NCBI GenBank assembly: GCA_000711775.1
Contig: ARYC01000757.1
Coordinates: forward strand, 1 to 64,000
DNA length: 64,000 nucleotides
Direction of reading: 5' to 3'
Origin: Oxytricha trifallax
Lineage: Eukaryota > Ciliophora > Spirotrichea > Sporadotrichida > Oxytrichidae
The position numbers and the translations under genes were made by a program. Numbering within the stretch: the stretch's first letter is position 1; each line of letters opens with the position of its first letter. Under the pieces are notes generated by a model that had not been told where the DNA came from, did no database searches, and saw only the letters and a program-made list of their open reading frames with translations. Positions 23,964 through 35,140 of this stretch are shown here, piece after piece.

Positions 23964-24490
23964 GATATAAATGGTAATAAACAATTATATAATTTAACGA
24001 TTTGATTTAACTTACTTATAAGTCTTGATTTTATAAAAATATTTTAACTGTTCTTCATTTATTATTTTAGTTAAATTTAGGAACTTTAGTTAAATAGCTC
24101 TAAATTTATAAATGCCAGTAAGATCGAGAGTCAATTTTAATTTTATATTGTGTATATTATACCTCCTATTAATATCTTGTAAAATATCATTGATAATTAC
24201 CTCAAGTTCTTAATTAAATTATGTCTTAAACATTATCAATACCACATTTCAATAATTTAATTATAAGAATTAAATATATATAAATCAACTTATTATAAAA
24301 CTTACAAATAAAGCTGAAATCTTGTAAAATTTATATACTATCATCGACTCTCCTCATTATCGATAATTGTAGAATCTTAAAATTACATTAAGTTAAAAGT
24401 ATTTTATTTATTTTATACTTTTTATAAGTTAAAAAATCACTTTAATTTAAAATGATAAGATAAGATTTTCATAAAATATCTAATCATTAA
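23689..24490. other. AT-rich spacer with (AT)n tract
   Basis: About 800 bp between the ankyrin-DHHC gene and the glycosyltransferase array. It holds a pure AT dinucleotide run near 23930-23955. No gene seen. Confidence 0.5.
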
Positions 24491-27400
24491 AATGAAAAGT
24501 ATTAAATATACCAAATTTGTGCTTACCCTCACTTTATCAGTGTTATGTTTTCAAAACTGTTTTTCAAAAAACGCAAATGCTGTTTAGGATAAAGATCTCT
24601 CTGAAAATTAAGGAAACAAGTAATCCTAGCTAATTATTGAGAAGTACGAAAGCGAAATAGAGCAATTGAAAAGATAGATTCAACATTTGCAAGAAGGTGG
24701 TTTGAGAGGATATGAAGTACAGTTGTCAAATAAATTCATTATTTGCACTCAGTTAAATTTACTGAAATAAAAGTTAAATTCATCATTTATGTTAATTTCT
24801 TAATATATTTTCAAATCACTCAGATAAGAAAATATTACTTCTAGGCTCATTCATAGCTAGTCATGCAAAGGCTATCCTTAATGAATATATTAAAATAGAT
24901 AAAATTACTTATTTTAACATTCCTAAAGCTAAAATTCATAAATTAATGTATGTGAGTATCTGAAACTTCATCCCTCATTTAAGAACTCCGATATATCAAT
25001 AGTCCTTCCAGAACACTCAGAATATAGATAGAAATATGAATAGTTAGGTGTTCCGCCCGAGACCACCCCCCCACCCCTCCCCGTCTCCCGTGTCGACCAA
25101 GACCCACTCCCCACCCTACCCGCCCCCCACCCCCTAAAATACCCCATTTCATATCAAATTTTGTACCTAGAGGGTCTAAATCGAATTCCTTCTTGACATC
25201 TCGACATCATAAACCCTATTTTATATATAAAATTTCATAAGATTTTCAAAATTCTTTATTTCGATATTAGTGCCTTATATGATATAAATTTTATGATTTG
25301 ATAAGTTTCACTAAGTTTGTTAACCATTTTTAACACTTTCCCTAATGAAATATAAATATAAATACTTTTCCATTAAATATTATTAAAATTTTATTTCTAA
25401 ATAAAATTTATATACTGTTATGTACAAAATTTAATTTCAAAATTTTTTATCTCTTAAATCAACTTCATTCGACATAATTCGAAGAAAAAGCCTGATTAAT
25501 TTTTCAAGTTTTTAATTTTCGCTATTTGATTAATTTAATTTTAATTATTTTTGAAAAACTTGCTATAATTAAAAACTTGAAAAATTAATCAGGCTTTTTC
25601 TTCGAATTATGTCGAATGAAGTTGATTTAAGAGATAAAAATTTTTAAATTAAATTTTGTACATAACAGTATATAAATTTTATTTAGAAATAAAATTTTAA
25701 TAATATTTAATGGAAAAGTATTTATATTTATATTTCATTAGGGAAAGTGTAAAAATGGTTAACAAACTTAGTGAAACTTATCAAATCATAAAATTTATAT
25801 CATATAAGGCACTAAAATGGAAATAAAGAATTTTGAAAATCTTATGAAATTTTAGATATAAAATAGGGTTTATGATGTCGAGATGTCAAGAAGGAATTCG
25901 ATTTAGACCCTCTAGGTACAAAATTTGATATAAAATGGGGTATTTTAGGGGTGGGGGAGGGGCGGGGGAGGTGGGGGTCTCGGTCGACCGGGAGACGGAG
26001 GGAGGGGAGGGGAGGGGATCTCGGGCGGAACAGTTAGGTGTCAAAATCATATGGAATTATGGCATTAATCAGGCTTATTTTGACGACATCGAGGATCAAA
26101 TTATTAAAATTTATTATTTTGGGCAAGAGGTAATCTTAAATTTCCTTATATATTTACAAAAATGTAGTGTAAAATAATATAAACAAACCAAACATTTACT
26201 AGGTATTTTAATCCACTTGAAAATAAAAAAAGTTTGACAATTTTTTAAAATAATTTTCATAATATACAAGGTTTACCTATCTTTATGAATGAATGTTTTG
26301 CTAACTTCTTTTATAATAATAATGCCATTTATTAAAATTACACTCTTACTTAAAAATACAATCAATTCTATAGTCATGAAATCTTACAACAAAAATCAAT
26401 GAATTTTATATAAGCCTATTTTATACTAAATGCGAAGATATACAACTTCACCTACCATTATGATTAAATATAGCGGAAAGGAAGTTTAGTGCTACAATCA
26501 AGCCAGAATCTTCGCACTTTTATTATAAAAATGTAATATTATAGGGGTTAAAAGAGTTTAAAAAATAAAATTATTAAAAAAACTTGTGGTATTAATAGTT
26601 CACAACATTTTTATAATAAATTGGAAGAGCAAAGTGCATAGTAAATTATTCTATAAATAAGTAAGAAATTTAAAAATAATTAATTGAAAGAATTGCACTC
26701 AAATCATTTTATGCAAATATAAATGAAAATATTTTGATTGTATAATTTAAATCTGGCTGTATTTGCGAGATTTTTTGTTAGATATGATATAATCTTTGAA
26801 ATTTCTTATGAGTGTGTATGTATGACTTCCTACTAATTTTTTATCCTCAGGCACTTTAACAGAGATCCTTTCATATTCCATCCTTTTTATATAAAATAAT
26901 TACCACCAGGATATGAATCAAAATCTAACCAAGAAGAATCGTTAAATTTATGAAATTTAAAGTGAAAAATAGATTTAATAAAATAATTATCAGTTTATCT
27001 CAACTATTCTCATTTCATATTTTTCATTTTTATAAAAATAATTTTATCTATTGTGTAATTACTTATATACAGTTTCTATATAAAAATTTATTTATTTTTA
27101 ATCATAATAATAATACTATGGTATTTATAAAAATGATTTATTTAGACATCATATAACTTATGTTTAAAATATAATTTTCCTAAAATAACGGAAATTCAAC
27201 TAATAAATTATTTTTTAAAATTTTCCTTTCACTAAATTTATTATGCTTTGAAGAAAGTACTAGAATTATTATACAGGGTTGATTTACATGAAAGAGTGAT
27301 TTTTTATATCATCCAAAGTATTTTTAGAATTTATAATAATAATTTTAATGATTCTAATAAAATAGGAATCGAATGAAATTCCAAAATTAATTTTAAAATT

Positions 27401-29612
27401 TCATACTTAAAACATTGAATCTGTATTTTTGGTTTATAATGATAATGCAACATTTGTCAATGAAATAAAAGCTTAAAAATTTGACATGATAATAGATAGT
27501 TAGACTGTCATAGATGGTGGTCATCTTTCCTCACTATTAGATATACCGTTGCGTATAAAATTCCTAGGTACTATACCAGACAGTAATTTGGTGGAGTTAT
27601 TTGGATATGGTCCGTAACACTCATCTGTCCCTTCAATAATGAGAACAATGATATTTGGTTAAGCAAATGCTGATAGCCTAATTATAAAAAAATTAAAAGC
27701 ATTCAATCGGAATTTTAATCATTAAGCCGTCTAAGGGTAGGAAATGGCATCGTCTAATCTGCCGCATGAGAAGCCAGTCTTAGGAGTTCAACATGAAAGT
27801 TTATGCATTTTTAAAAATAGTGTGGAAATAATGTCTCTCGGAAACTAGATAACCTGTTTGGCATAGGTTTGACTTCCTAAGAGATGTCTTTTAAAATAAA
27901 TGTGGTGAACAGCTATTAATAAATGAGAATCTTTCTTTTGCCAGAAAAGTTTTTAATTAAGTTAAACTAACTGAAAATTATATTTGTAACAGGCATTTAT
28001 AGAAGGAGATGAATTTGTGAAGATTTAGACATCTAGTTTTAAATATTTCAGACTTCTTTAAATTTACTATTGATTTACATTATTTACTAAAAGACAACAT
28101 GGAAAGCAGTGAATATGAAAAACTAAAAAATAACAATAAGATCTTTTCTCCTATATATTGTTAGGATTTTGAAGCTACCATAGCAAAAAGATAGAGACTA
28201 TATTAATAAAGACTATATTAACAACAGAAGTGAAAGTAGTAAGAGTTTTCACAAAATCACTCATCAAAATTTGAAGTATCCAATCTCTGTGTCTACATCC
28301 AAATTTCACTTTATGCTTTTTATAACAACACATCTAATTGTTGGTTTGATATTGTATTATGAAGTGAATAACATTCAAATTAATTTTAATAATTGTTAAT
28401 CAATCATATATGCTGAAAGCTACAATGATATACAAGGCACATTTACTCATAGACTGTAAAACACTATAGCCTCTTCTAATAAAAATCAATTCAGTTAAAT
28501 ATATCATTAAAATAAAATATTTAATTCTATTTAAAAAAATAAAGATCTTTCATGTTTAGAGGAGTAATTGCAAATGCAATGAAACTATATTACGCATTTA
28601 ATCTTTAGAATTCGCCATTGAAAGTATTTGAATCAAAAAGAGGCGCCAACATGACTATTTGTACTGCAATCGATGGTTTATATTAACCAATGTCTCTCCC
28701 TTCAAATGTCAAAGTTGTCTGGTCTCTAAACGATTTTAAAACAAAAGGAAAAGTAATTTCTGAAATAGCTTTCGATAAAGAGATTCAAAGCTTCCTTGAT
28801 AATCACAGCAGAGTAGCTTTAGTAGCCTTTGGAAGCTCTCAAAACCCTACAAATCAATCAATGACTGAAATTATCAATTTTATGATCTAAAGATAAGATT
28901 ACGCTTTTATCATGGCAACTCAAAATGAGAGATACTTTAATGAATCACTCTTTGATAAAGCAAGAAAGTATTCACACATTCTCATTGTCAAATGGGTTCC
29001 ATAAGCTTAGCTTCTAAAGCACACTAAGGTAAAGGTCTTCTTAAGTCATGGTGGCGCTAACAGCTTCTCTGAGTCAATTTAATTATATATAGTATTGAAG
29101 ACATTCCAAATTAATTGAACAATTTAAGCTAATGTTCCATTAATTATAAACCCTCTCTTTGCTCCAGACTAGTTATATTTCTGTGAGTATGCAAGAGTTT
29201 AAAAAGTGGGAATATGTCCAGAAAAAACAACAGTAACAGAACTAAACAAGGCAATCGATACCTTGGAACTGAATAATTACTTCACAACTTAGCTTCAATA
29301 TTTTAAGGGGTTGGTTGAAAAGAAAAAACAAGACCCTCACGACTTTGGGTATTGGGTGGACTACGTCTTCACGATTGGATCAAGACATCTTCAAAATGAG
29401 CAAATCCACAACTTTAACTATTTTTAACTTCATGATCTCGATGTTTACATTGTTCTCGGTGCAGGTTTATTAAAATAAAATAAATTAAAATAGAGTATTT
29501 TATTTAATGTCTATTTGCTATCATTTTTGTTGGGTTACAATTTGCAAAAATTATGCTATGGATTTGCTGCTGCAGATGTTTTGGAAGAAAAAATGAAGTG
29601 AAACATAAAAAT
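24491..29612 (+). CDS. UGT-like family 1 glycosyltransferase, copy 1 (germline form)
   Basis: Secretory-pathway glycosyltransferase of the UDP-glucuronosyl/glucosyltransferase type. The start is a signal peptide (MKSIKYTKFVLTLTLSVLCF) followed by a coiled-coil-like stretch ([20 protein letters not shown]). The N-terminal domain carries KKILLLGSF and DGGHLSSLLDIPLRIKF. The donor-binding signature is WVPQAQLLKHTKVKVFLSHG plus GANSFSES near 28995-29075, and the protein ends with a membrane span and [15 protein letters not shown]. Seven IESs were resolved, two of them large (1.3 kb and 0.74 kb), plus an inserted fold-back element at 25050-26031. After the conserved tail the frame meets TAA (Gln here), and the first TGA is at 29718-29720 after an AT-run tail, so the true C-terminus is uncertain. 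The acceptor substrate cannot be told from sequence. Confidence 0.88.
24732..24826 (+). other. IES in UGT copy 1, pointer TCAAAT
   Basis: Deletion gives [17 protein letters not shown]. The same position is interrupted in all five copies. Confidence 0.93.
24884..24948 (+). other. IES in UGT copy 1, pointer TTAATG
   Basis: Deletion gives AILNVCEYLKLHPSF. Site shared with copies 2, 3 and 4. Confidence 0.92.
25050..26031. mobile_element. Fold-back element with G+C-rich ends inserted in UGT copy 1
   Basis: About 982 bp made of two arms of roughly 470 bp in inverted orientation around a short AT-rich loop near 25517-25568. The ends read GTTCCGCCCGAGA and its complement, followed by about 90 bp of strongly C-rich (left) or G-rich (right) sequence that stands out from the AT-rich surroundings. 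It is flanked by an 8-bp direct repeat AGTTAGGT (25042-25049, 26032-26039; 10 bp if GT is counted). UGT copy 2 has the empty site at about 37366-37376, proving insertion in coding DNA. No transposase gene, so a non-autonomous element; the 8-bp duplication fits hAT-like families but the family is unknown. Confidence 0.9.
26115..27437 (+). other. Large IES (1.3 kb) in UGT copy 1, pointer TTTAT
   Basis: Deletion joins EDQIIKI to YNDNATFVNEIK in frame. The site is interrupted by long DNA in copies 1 to 4. The interior is AT-rich apart from a protein-like island at 26849-26953. Confidence 0.8.
26849..26953 (+). other. Protein-like island inside an IES
   Basis: Preceded by a TCAG acceptor-like site, the frame reads HFNRDPFIFHPFYIKQLPPG then YESKSNQEESLNL and TGA. 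Codon use and composition differ from the surrounding AT-rich DNA. It could be an orphan terminal MDS of another gene or a germline-limited remnant. No family recognised. Confidence 0.4.
27674..28416 (+). other. IES (743 bp) private to UGT copy 1, pointer ATGCTGA
   Basis: Pointers at 27667-27673 and 28410-28416. Deletion gives GQANAESYNDIQGTFTH. Copies 2 and 3 are uninterrupted here, and copy 4 is interrupted about 30 bp further on. It holds a less AT-rich stretch at about 27720-27900 with open frames (for example SSNLPHEKPVLGVQHESLC) of unknown nature. Confidence 0.88.
28476..28549 (+). other. IES in UGT copy 1, pointer TCTT
   Basis: Deletion gives LQNTIASFMFRGVIANAMK. Same site in copies 2 (TCTTTCA), 3 (ATCT) and 4 (TCT). 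Confidence 0.9.
29083..29127 (+). other. IES in UGT copy 1, pointer CAATTTAA
   Basis: Deletion gives SFSESIQANVPLIINPLF, just after the donor-binding signature. Shared with copies 2, 3 and 4. Confidence 0.93.
29472..29515 (+). other. IES in UGT copy 1, pointer TATT
   Basis: Deletion gives VLGAGLFAIIFVGLQFAK. Copy 2 has the intact site without an IES. Confidence 0.88.
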
Positions 29613-29633
29613 TAATAAAAAAGTTAATTAAAA

Positions 29634-29668
<35 letters not shown>

Positions 29669-30921
29669 AATCAAAGGATAAATTAGTCAAATTTTTAATA
29701 AGTAAATGAAAAAAATATGAAGTGTCGTACTATAATATCAGCGTGATTATAAGAATTAATAGATTTTTTATAAAATTACCAAAAGTAAAAATCAATAATT
29801 TTAATTACTCTTTTAAATAAAGTTATCTAAAAGAATCTTAATTTGAAAATTTTAATATTATTGATAAATGGCTCTATCTTTATACTTTTTGGAATCAAAT
29901 TTTCAACTCTATATGTTTTATTTCTTTACTTTTTAAATTATAATAAATTATTTTAGATTTTTCATGATTAACTTTATTTACAGCTATTACTTTTTTATAA
30001 ACAGCTTATTTTATCTATTTTAATAAATAAATAGGATTTTGACTTCTTTCTTTATATAATAATTACTATTAAATGAAGAGAAATAAGTTTTCAAATATGG
30101 TTTTCTAATTCCGAAAAGATATAAATCAAATAATAAATGATCTATTCATAATATTATTACCATTTAAATTGATATTTATCATGAAAAAATATTTAAAACA
30201 TAAAAATGATACTACTCCTAATCATAAATACAAACAGCACTGAACAATAGAAGTACCAGATTAAAAATTAATTTCAAAAATATTATGTTCTGTCTAACAT
30301 TATTAAAAGCAAATTATTTTAAAATTTCAAAATATAAATATTTTTCTTAAATAAATGCAATTTTTAAGATTCAAAATTAAATAGTTTATTAAATGATCTA
30401 ATATAATATAAACTTATATTTTATCTCATTATTTATTTTTAAGTAATTATAAAATACAATCTCTATTTTCACGACAATATTACTTCAATGTATAATATTT
30501 TTAAGATCATATTAAGAAGTAAAAGAAGTAATTTTTAGGGGATTTACTTACTTAAAAATCTTAACTTTTATAAAATTTGGTTTTCCTGTATTTTTTGTCA
30601 ACTTAGCTCAAAATTGATGAAACCTCCATATTTAAAAATCATGAAAAATATGGGTGGTTTATCATATCATTATTTATTTAATTTAGTACTCGACAGAAAT
30701 TAGAAGGAAAGACATTAGAATGAAATTTTAATTTAAAAGTAAATAAAATTCTAATTAAGCGGTCGAAATTTTTAATTTAAATTCAAAATATACTTAAATA
30801 TTAGAGATATTTGGTAGCTTTATGTTTTAATCAATAATTTATAATGATACATAAGCCTAAATTAGTAATTTAACAAAGTACCAGAATTTTTATGTGAGTA
30901 TTTAAATTTCTTAATAAATTT
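29613..30921. other. AT-rich 3' flank of UGT copy 1
   Basis: Begins with an (AT)n run (about 29638-29666). A block near 30197-30250 (ACTCCTAATCATAAAT core) recurs behind copy 2 (about 42453-42500) and before TBE copy 3 (about 56762-56810), showing that flanks were duplicated with the genes. No gene seen. Confidence 0.55.
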
Positions 30922-31047
30922 CAAAACCCCAAAACCCTATCAATATTTAAATTGAGTTTTTGATTGATAAAAGTAGACTATTATTGTATATAGGGGTTTA
31001 ATGTTTAAATATTAGTAATTAAAGTGAGTCTATGCGAGGGTTAGTTT

Positions 31048-32253
31048 ATGACAGTTAGTTTTAAAGATTTATTGTTTAAGTTGCGATATGGATGTGATGA
31101 ATATAATGAATAACTGAAGCCTGTTCTGAATTATAGGTCTATAGCAAGGCTACTCCATAAATCTCCAGCAACTGTGAGGTCTCACTGTCTATTAGTATTG
31201 AATTTTAAGAGATAGCATCTTAATTCTAAGCCTAAGAGACCTTTAAAATTTTAGTAGCATCATATTGACTATCTTATTAATGATAAGACTCTTAAATACT
31301 GGGCTCATTTCTCTCTATCTTAGAGGGCTGTGATGTTTCATCGCCAATTTCCTGAGCTTCACATATCTGCTTAATCGATAGCTAAAATATATAAAAAGAA
31401 CGGAATATATTACAAGACAGTCAATCCCATTAAGAGAGTAATTGACTTTAATGTTCCATTTTATAAGACTAATTTAAATTATATATTCGATTAAATGCAG
31501 ATGTCTTAAGAGCATAATATAAAGTGCATGCATGCTGATGAGGCAGTATTTACTTTCAATACCTTTATATCAAGGTCTTGGTACAAGAGGTATAGTAATA
31601 TAGAAGTTTATGACTAAAAGGTTAAGATATAAACTCTTGTAATTCTTGATGGAATAAGTGAAGATAATGGCCTCGAGACCTATATTATTCACCCTCGTTC
31701 TATAAAGACTGAATAATATATTAAGTTCTTACAATAACTCAGAGGCAAATGTGCTAACTAAGAGATTATTCTGTTTGTTGATAACTTGTCAGTTCATAAA
31801 ACTAAAGACTAAAGGAATGAATATGAAAGGCTAAATATAACACTTGTATTTAATGTTCCTTACAGCCCTTATTTCAATGGAATTGAATTATATTGGGAGT
31901 TATTGAAAGTTCATTATAAGAAATTGCTGCTCTACCATATGATGCACGACTTGATGATAGATACAGCCGATTTTATTAAGAGTGCTGCTAAAAGAGTCAG
32001 TGATGAGAAAACTAAAGTGTGCGCAAGAGAAGGGGATTTTGTGTTTATAAATAAGTATTAGATTTAAACGAATAAATAAGTTCACATATTAAATTTACCC
32101 GTAAAGGGATTTGGCTTCTCTTTCTTTTCTTCAACTTAAGTCTTGCTTTGGCCCATGTTTCTTCTCTTAGTGCCAGCTCCTGCATCTATGTTCATCTCTT
32201 CTGGCTTTTATAAATCTTTGAAGAGTCTCTTACTCAATTCATGCTTTACTTGA
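31048..32253 (+). CDS. TBE transposase (DDE), intact copy
   Basis: Open for 401 codons with TAA/TAG as Gln, starting MTVSFKDLLFKLRYGCDEYN. An N-terminal helix-turn-helix-like part (NYRSIARLLHKSPATVRSH) precedes the catalytic core: first Asp in MHADEAVFTF, second in ILFVDNLSVHKTKD, and Glu in YSPYFNGIELYWELLK, giving the D,D34E-like spacing of IS630/Tc1/mariner enzymes. TBE transposases in Oxytricha act in cutting germline-only DNA during macronuclear development. The last about 50 codons overlap the opposite 22-kDa-type gene and are probably not conserved, so the functional end may be earlier. Copies 1 and 3 are frameshifted, which makes this the only whole transposase in the window. Confidence 0.92.
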
Positions 32254-32893
32254 GACTTTCTCTCTCTGTTTAATTTGCTGCGCTCTTTCATCAAGTATAT
32301 AGCAGTACCAGGTTTTTCTATAAAGTTAGAAGACTAAGCTTACTTGAGATGAAAGGATGCTTTTAAAGTTCCTACAGCCAGGTATCACTTATTTTAATAC
32401 CTTGCTTCTCTTTTTCTTCAGGAGAGATGCTGTATCGTTTCTTATGAGCTTCTTAAATAACTTCATTTAAGTACTCAGGTTTCAGAGTTGCAAGAACACC
32501 AAAGAAGAAGTTTCTCTCTGGCAACTTATTAGAGAGCTGTAGCTTTGATGGAAGGTAGAGAGCTACGTCCGGATCACTCATAGCATCGTCATATAGGTTT
32601 TTCACTCATATTTCAGGGTAGTTAGGAATTTCAATCATCCTAATTTCACTAAACTTAAAAGCTTTTTAGCCTTCACTCAGTAAGACTTTTAAGAATGAGA
32701 TTTTAGTTCCCTCCTATGTTGGCAAGAATAATCCAACTATGGTTAATCTTTTAGTATTAGTTAAAAGTTTACCTTGCTAAACCAAGTACCTATAGAGGTC
32801 CTCTTTACTTAGAAATTTTACTATTAAATCTTGAGATTAAATTTTCTTCATTGCATCATTCATAGACTCCATCTTGCTTCCTCTTTCTAGAAA
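32075..32893 (-). pseudogene. TBE 22-kDa-type gene, copy 2, with a 36-nt intron
   Basis: Reads MESMNDAMKKIQSQDLIVKF from about 32870 on minus, an intron, then TQEGTKISFLKVLLSEG and LPERNFFFGVLATLKPEYLN. A TGA stands where copies 1 and 3 have Ser in PEISVTNLYDD, so the product would be truncated. Function is unknown in the family. It overlaps the transposase 3' end on the opposite strand. Confidence 0.7.
32737..32772 (-). other. 36-nt intron in the TBE 22-kDa-type gene, copy 2
   Basis: GTAAAC to CATAG on minus, at the same codon as in copies 1 and 3. Confidence 0.75.
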
Positions 32894-33426
32894 TGTTAAT
32901 GAAATTTAAAATTATGGATATCCATTCTAAGTTTATTAAAATCTTACTACTAAATAGGGAGGACCTACTGAAGGTCAACCTTGAAAAGATATACGGAGAA
33001 GCATTGAAAAACTTGCTCCAAGTTTCACAAATTGATTTCCATTTTTATCAATCTTTCTCCATTAAATTGCTCCTAATAGTGTTTAATTATTTAAGAAGGT
33101 CCTCCAAATTAAGTTTAAACTTTATTAGGAGTTAAATTTTAAGGTTAAAACTTAATTAGGAGCATATTAAATTTAAAAATTTTTAATAACTTCACCTCCA
33201 AATTAAGTTCAAACTTGATTTGGAGGACCTCCTAGACAAACAAAACTTCATTAGGAGTATTTTAATTTACTTAAATGTATAAATTATGCCAACTTACAGT
33301 CTTCTATGACTAATTAATTTTATTTCTTCTCAGCAAAGAATCTGTCATAGTGTCTTATACTCTACTATAATAGTTTATCTAGGTAGATTTTATCATTATT
33401 TTAATAAAATATATCAGCAAACTAAA

Positions 33427-34852
33427 ATGAGCGCTAACCTTTTGAGAAGAGCGGCATTACTTGGGTAAAGTCAATAAAAGATTATCATTCCAGCAACCAA
33501 GAAAAGTAGAGACCAGAGACGCTTGTACTCAGTGGGAGCCTACTTATGACAACTTTGACCAGTCTAGCTTTGAGATTTAAATATAAGTTAAGTAGGAGGT
33601 TATCAAAGAAGCTGTGCAAATTGAGGAGGAGGTTAAACAACCCGCCATAGAGCATTAATAATTACCAGCCAAAGTTGACTATTAATGCAAAGAATGCAAT
33701 AAAGTTTTCCCTTACAAGTCAACTTATAAGAGACACTTGAGAGATATACAACGATATACCAAGATTATATCTCAAGCATTAAAAGAAAGATGGGAAGTAT
33801 GTTTGTGAGTTCTGTGAGAAGCCATATTTTCATACTATAGACTTAAAGTGCACTCAAAGAAAAAGCACAATTAAAGTTTTGTCTTTATTCATGAACCTAC
33901 AGGAAATAGATTCCTCTAAAAGAGAATATCAAGAAACCCAGTGGAGTCTCTTAGAGTTGAAGTCTAGAAGTAAGTAAAAATGAAGAAAGCAGTCCAAGAA
34001 CTTTCCAGTCTCTGATATCAATAAAATCATGGTTAAAATAGAGGCAATGAAGATTCCCATATTAAAAATTATTAACTTAGATTCTTGCCAAGAAAGCTAG
34101 TTCACTCTTGAAGATAAATTAGAGAATATGCTTATAAGATATATCCTTTCAATTACTTCCTTACTGATGAAAAGTTCCAAATGGAATTTGCTATTGAGTA
34201 TTATGCTCTTTAAAAGGCAAAGTTAAATGAGTGCAGGCATATCATTAAGCTTGATGCTATTTTACTTGGTAAAGATCATGTAACCTTCAGGCTTCCTTTA
34301 CTTTAAACGACTTACAGAGAATTCTTATCTGACAATAAATGTCAGAGATAAATTAGCTAGATAATATAGCAGATAGTTGAGGGGTTTGAAGAGCTTCACA
34401 AGCTAGGTTATGTTCATTGAGACTTAAAGCCAGAGAACATCATGATGAACTTTCAGCCTCTTAGAGTTTATATTATTGACTTCAACAGAGCTCAAAGAGT
34501 GCAAGCCTCTGCATAAGGAAATGTATACGGCACTCCTGGATATTTCCCAGAGAGAGAGGATTGGAGAGATGGAGACACTTAATGAAATATCTGGGCTCTA
34601 GCAGTAATAATAATAGAGAGCGACATGCCAAGAAACGATTACTATAGCTGCAGGAGTTAGAGAGATTCTAAGCGAAGAATCAAACAACATCTCGATAAAA
34701 ATAAAATAAATGGAGGTCTCAGAGAACTTGCATACTCAACTATTATCAAGCCAAGCTAAGAGAATTAACAAACAATAGAAACAATCAAACATCAACTTAG
34801 AAAGATAAAATTCAGAGAACTGCCACATGACTCTAAGCTTATGTTTGTGTGA
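33427..34852 (+). pseudogene. TBE zinc-finger/protein-kinase gene, copy 2, degenerate
   Basis: Starts MSANLLRRAAL. A C2H2 finger (YQCKECNKVFPYKSTYKRHL) and part of a second (YVCEFCEKPYFHT) are followed by a Ser/Thr-kinase-like domain: LGYVH, then a TGA where copy 3 has Arg of HRD, DLKPENIMMN, YIIDFNRAQR in the DFG position, and a GTPGYFPERED activation end. The C-terminus RELPHDSKLMFV ends at TGA 34850-34852. At least two frame changes lie between the fingers. The DFG glycine is Asn or Asp in both readable copies, so activity is doubtful even in an intact gene. Confidence 0.8.
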
Positions 34853-35014
34853 AATATTTTAAAAAACTCGCTTGTTATACTCACTTAAATTACTAATATT
34901 TAAACATTAAACCCCTACATAAACCCTATTAAAACTCGAATAAAGTATGCACTAATAGTCTACTTTTATTAATAAAAAACTCAATCAAACTACTGAAAGG
35001 GTTTTGGGGTTTTG

Positions 35015-35140
35015 ATTGCTCGCAAGCAAAAGGCGCTTCTGAAAATCTTGCTCAGCGTCAAAAGCTCTACAAAACTACAAAAAGAAAATAGTACATTAGG
35101 GGCGGGGTGTGTTTGACCTGCTAGCCAAATATTTGAAAAA
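35015..35140 (+). other. Less AT-rich island beside TBE copy 2
   Basis: About 110 bp with open frames (for example SQAKGASENLAQRQKLYKTT) directly after the element. It may be a coding segment that the element landed in; no family recognised. Confidence 0.3.

Larger units (their letters stand above)
30922..35014 (+). mobile_element. TBE-type DNA transposon, copy 2 (complete, 4.1 kb)
   Basis: Ends read CAAAACCCCAAAACCC (left) and the G4T4 complement (right), with a shared subterminal block. The length of about 4.09 kb matches hypotrich TBE elements. Gene order: transposase (+), 22-kDa-type gene (-, convergent), zinc-finger/kinase gene (+). The transposase frame is whole. The 22-kDa-type gene has an in-frame TGA and the kinase gene has frame breaks. 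Flanking trinucleotides are TTT (left) and ATT (right), close to but not a perfect target duplication. Confidence 0.95.

Noticed and set aside
25935-26177. Open frame starting MGYFRGGGGAGEV
   Set aside because: It spans the G-rich tip of the fold-back element and runs into UGT copy 1; an artefact of the insertion.
30922-35014. Retroelement or virus-like origin of the 4-kb elements
   Set aside because: No reverse transcriptase, capsid or packaging gene; a DDE transposase and telomere-like inverted ends identify a DNA transposon.
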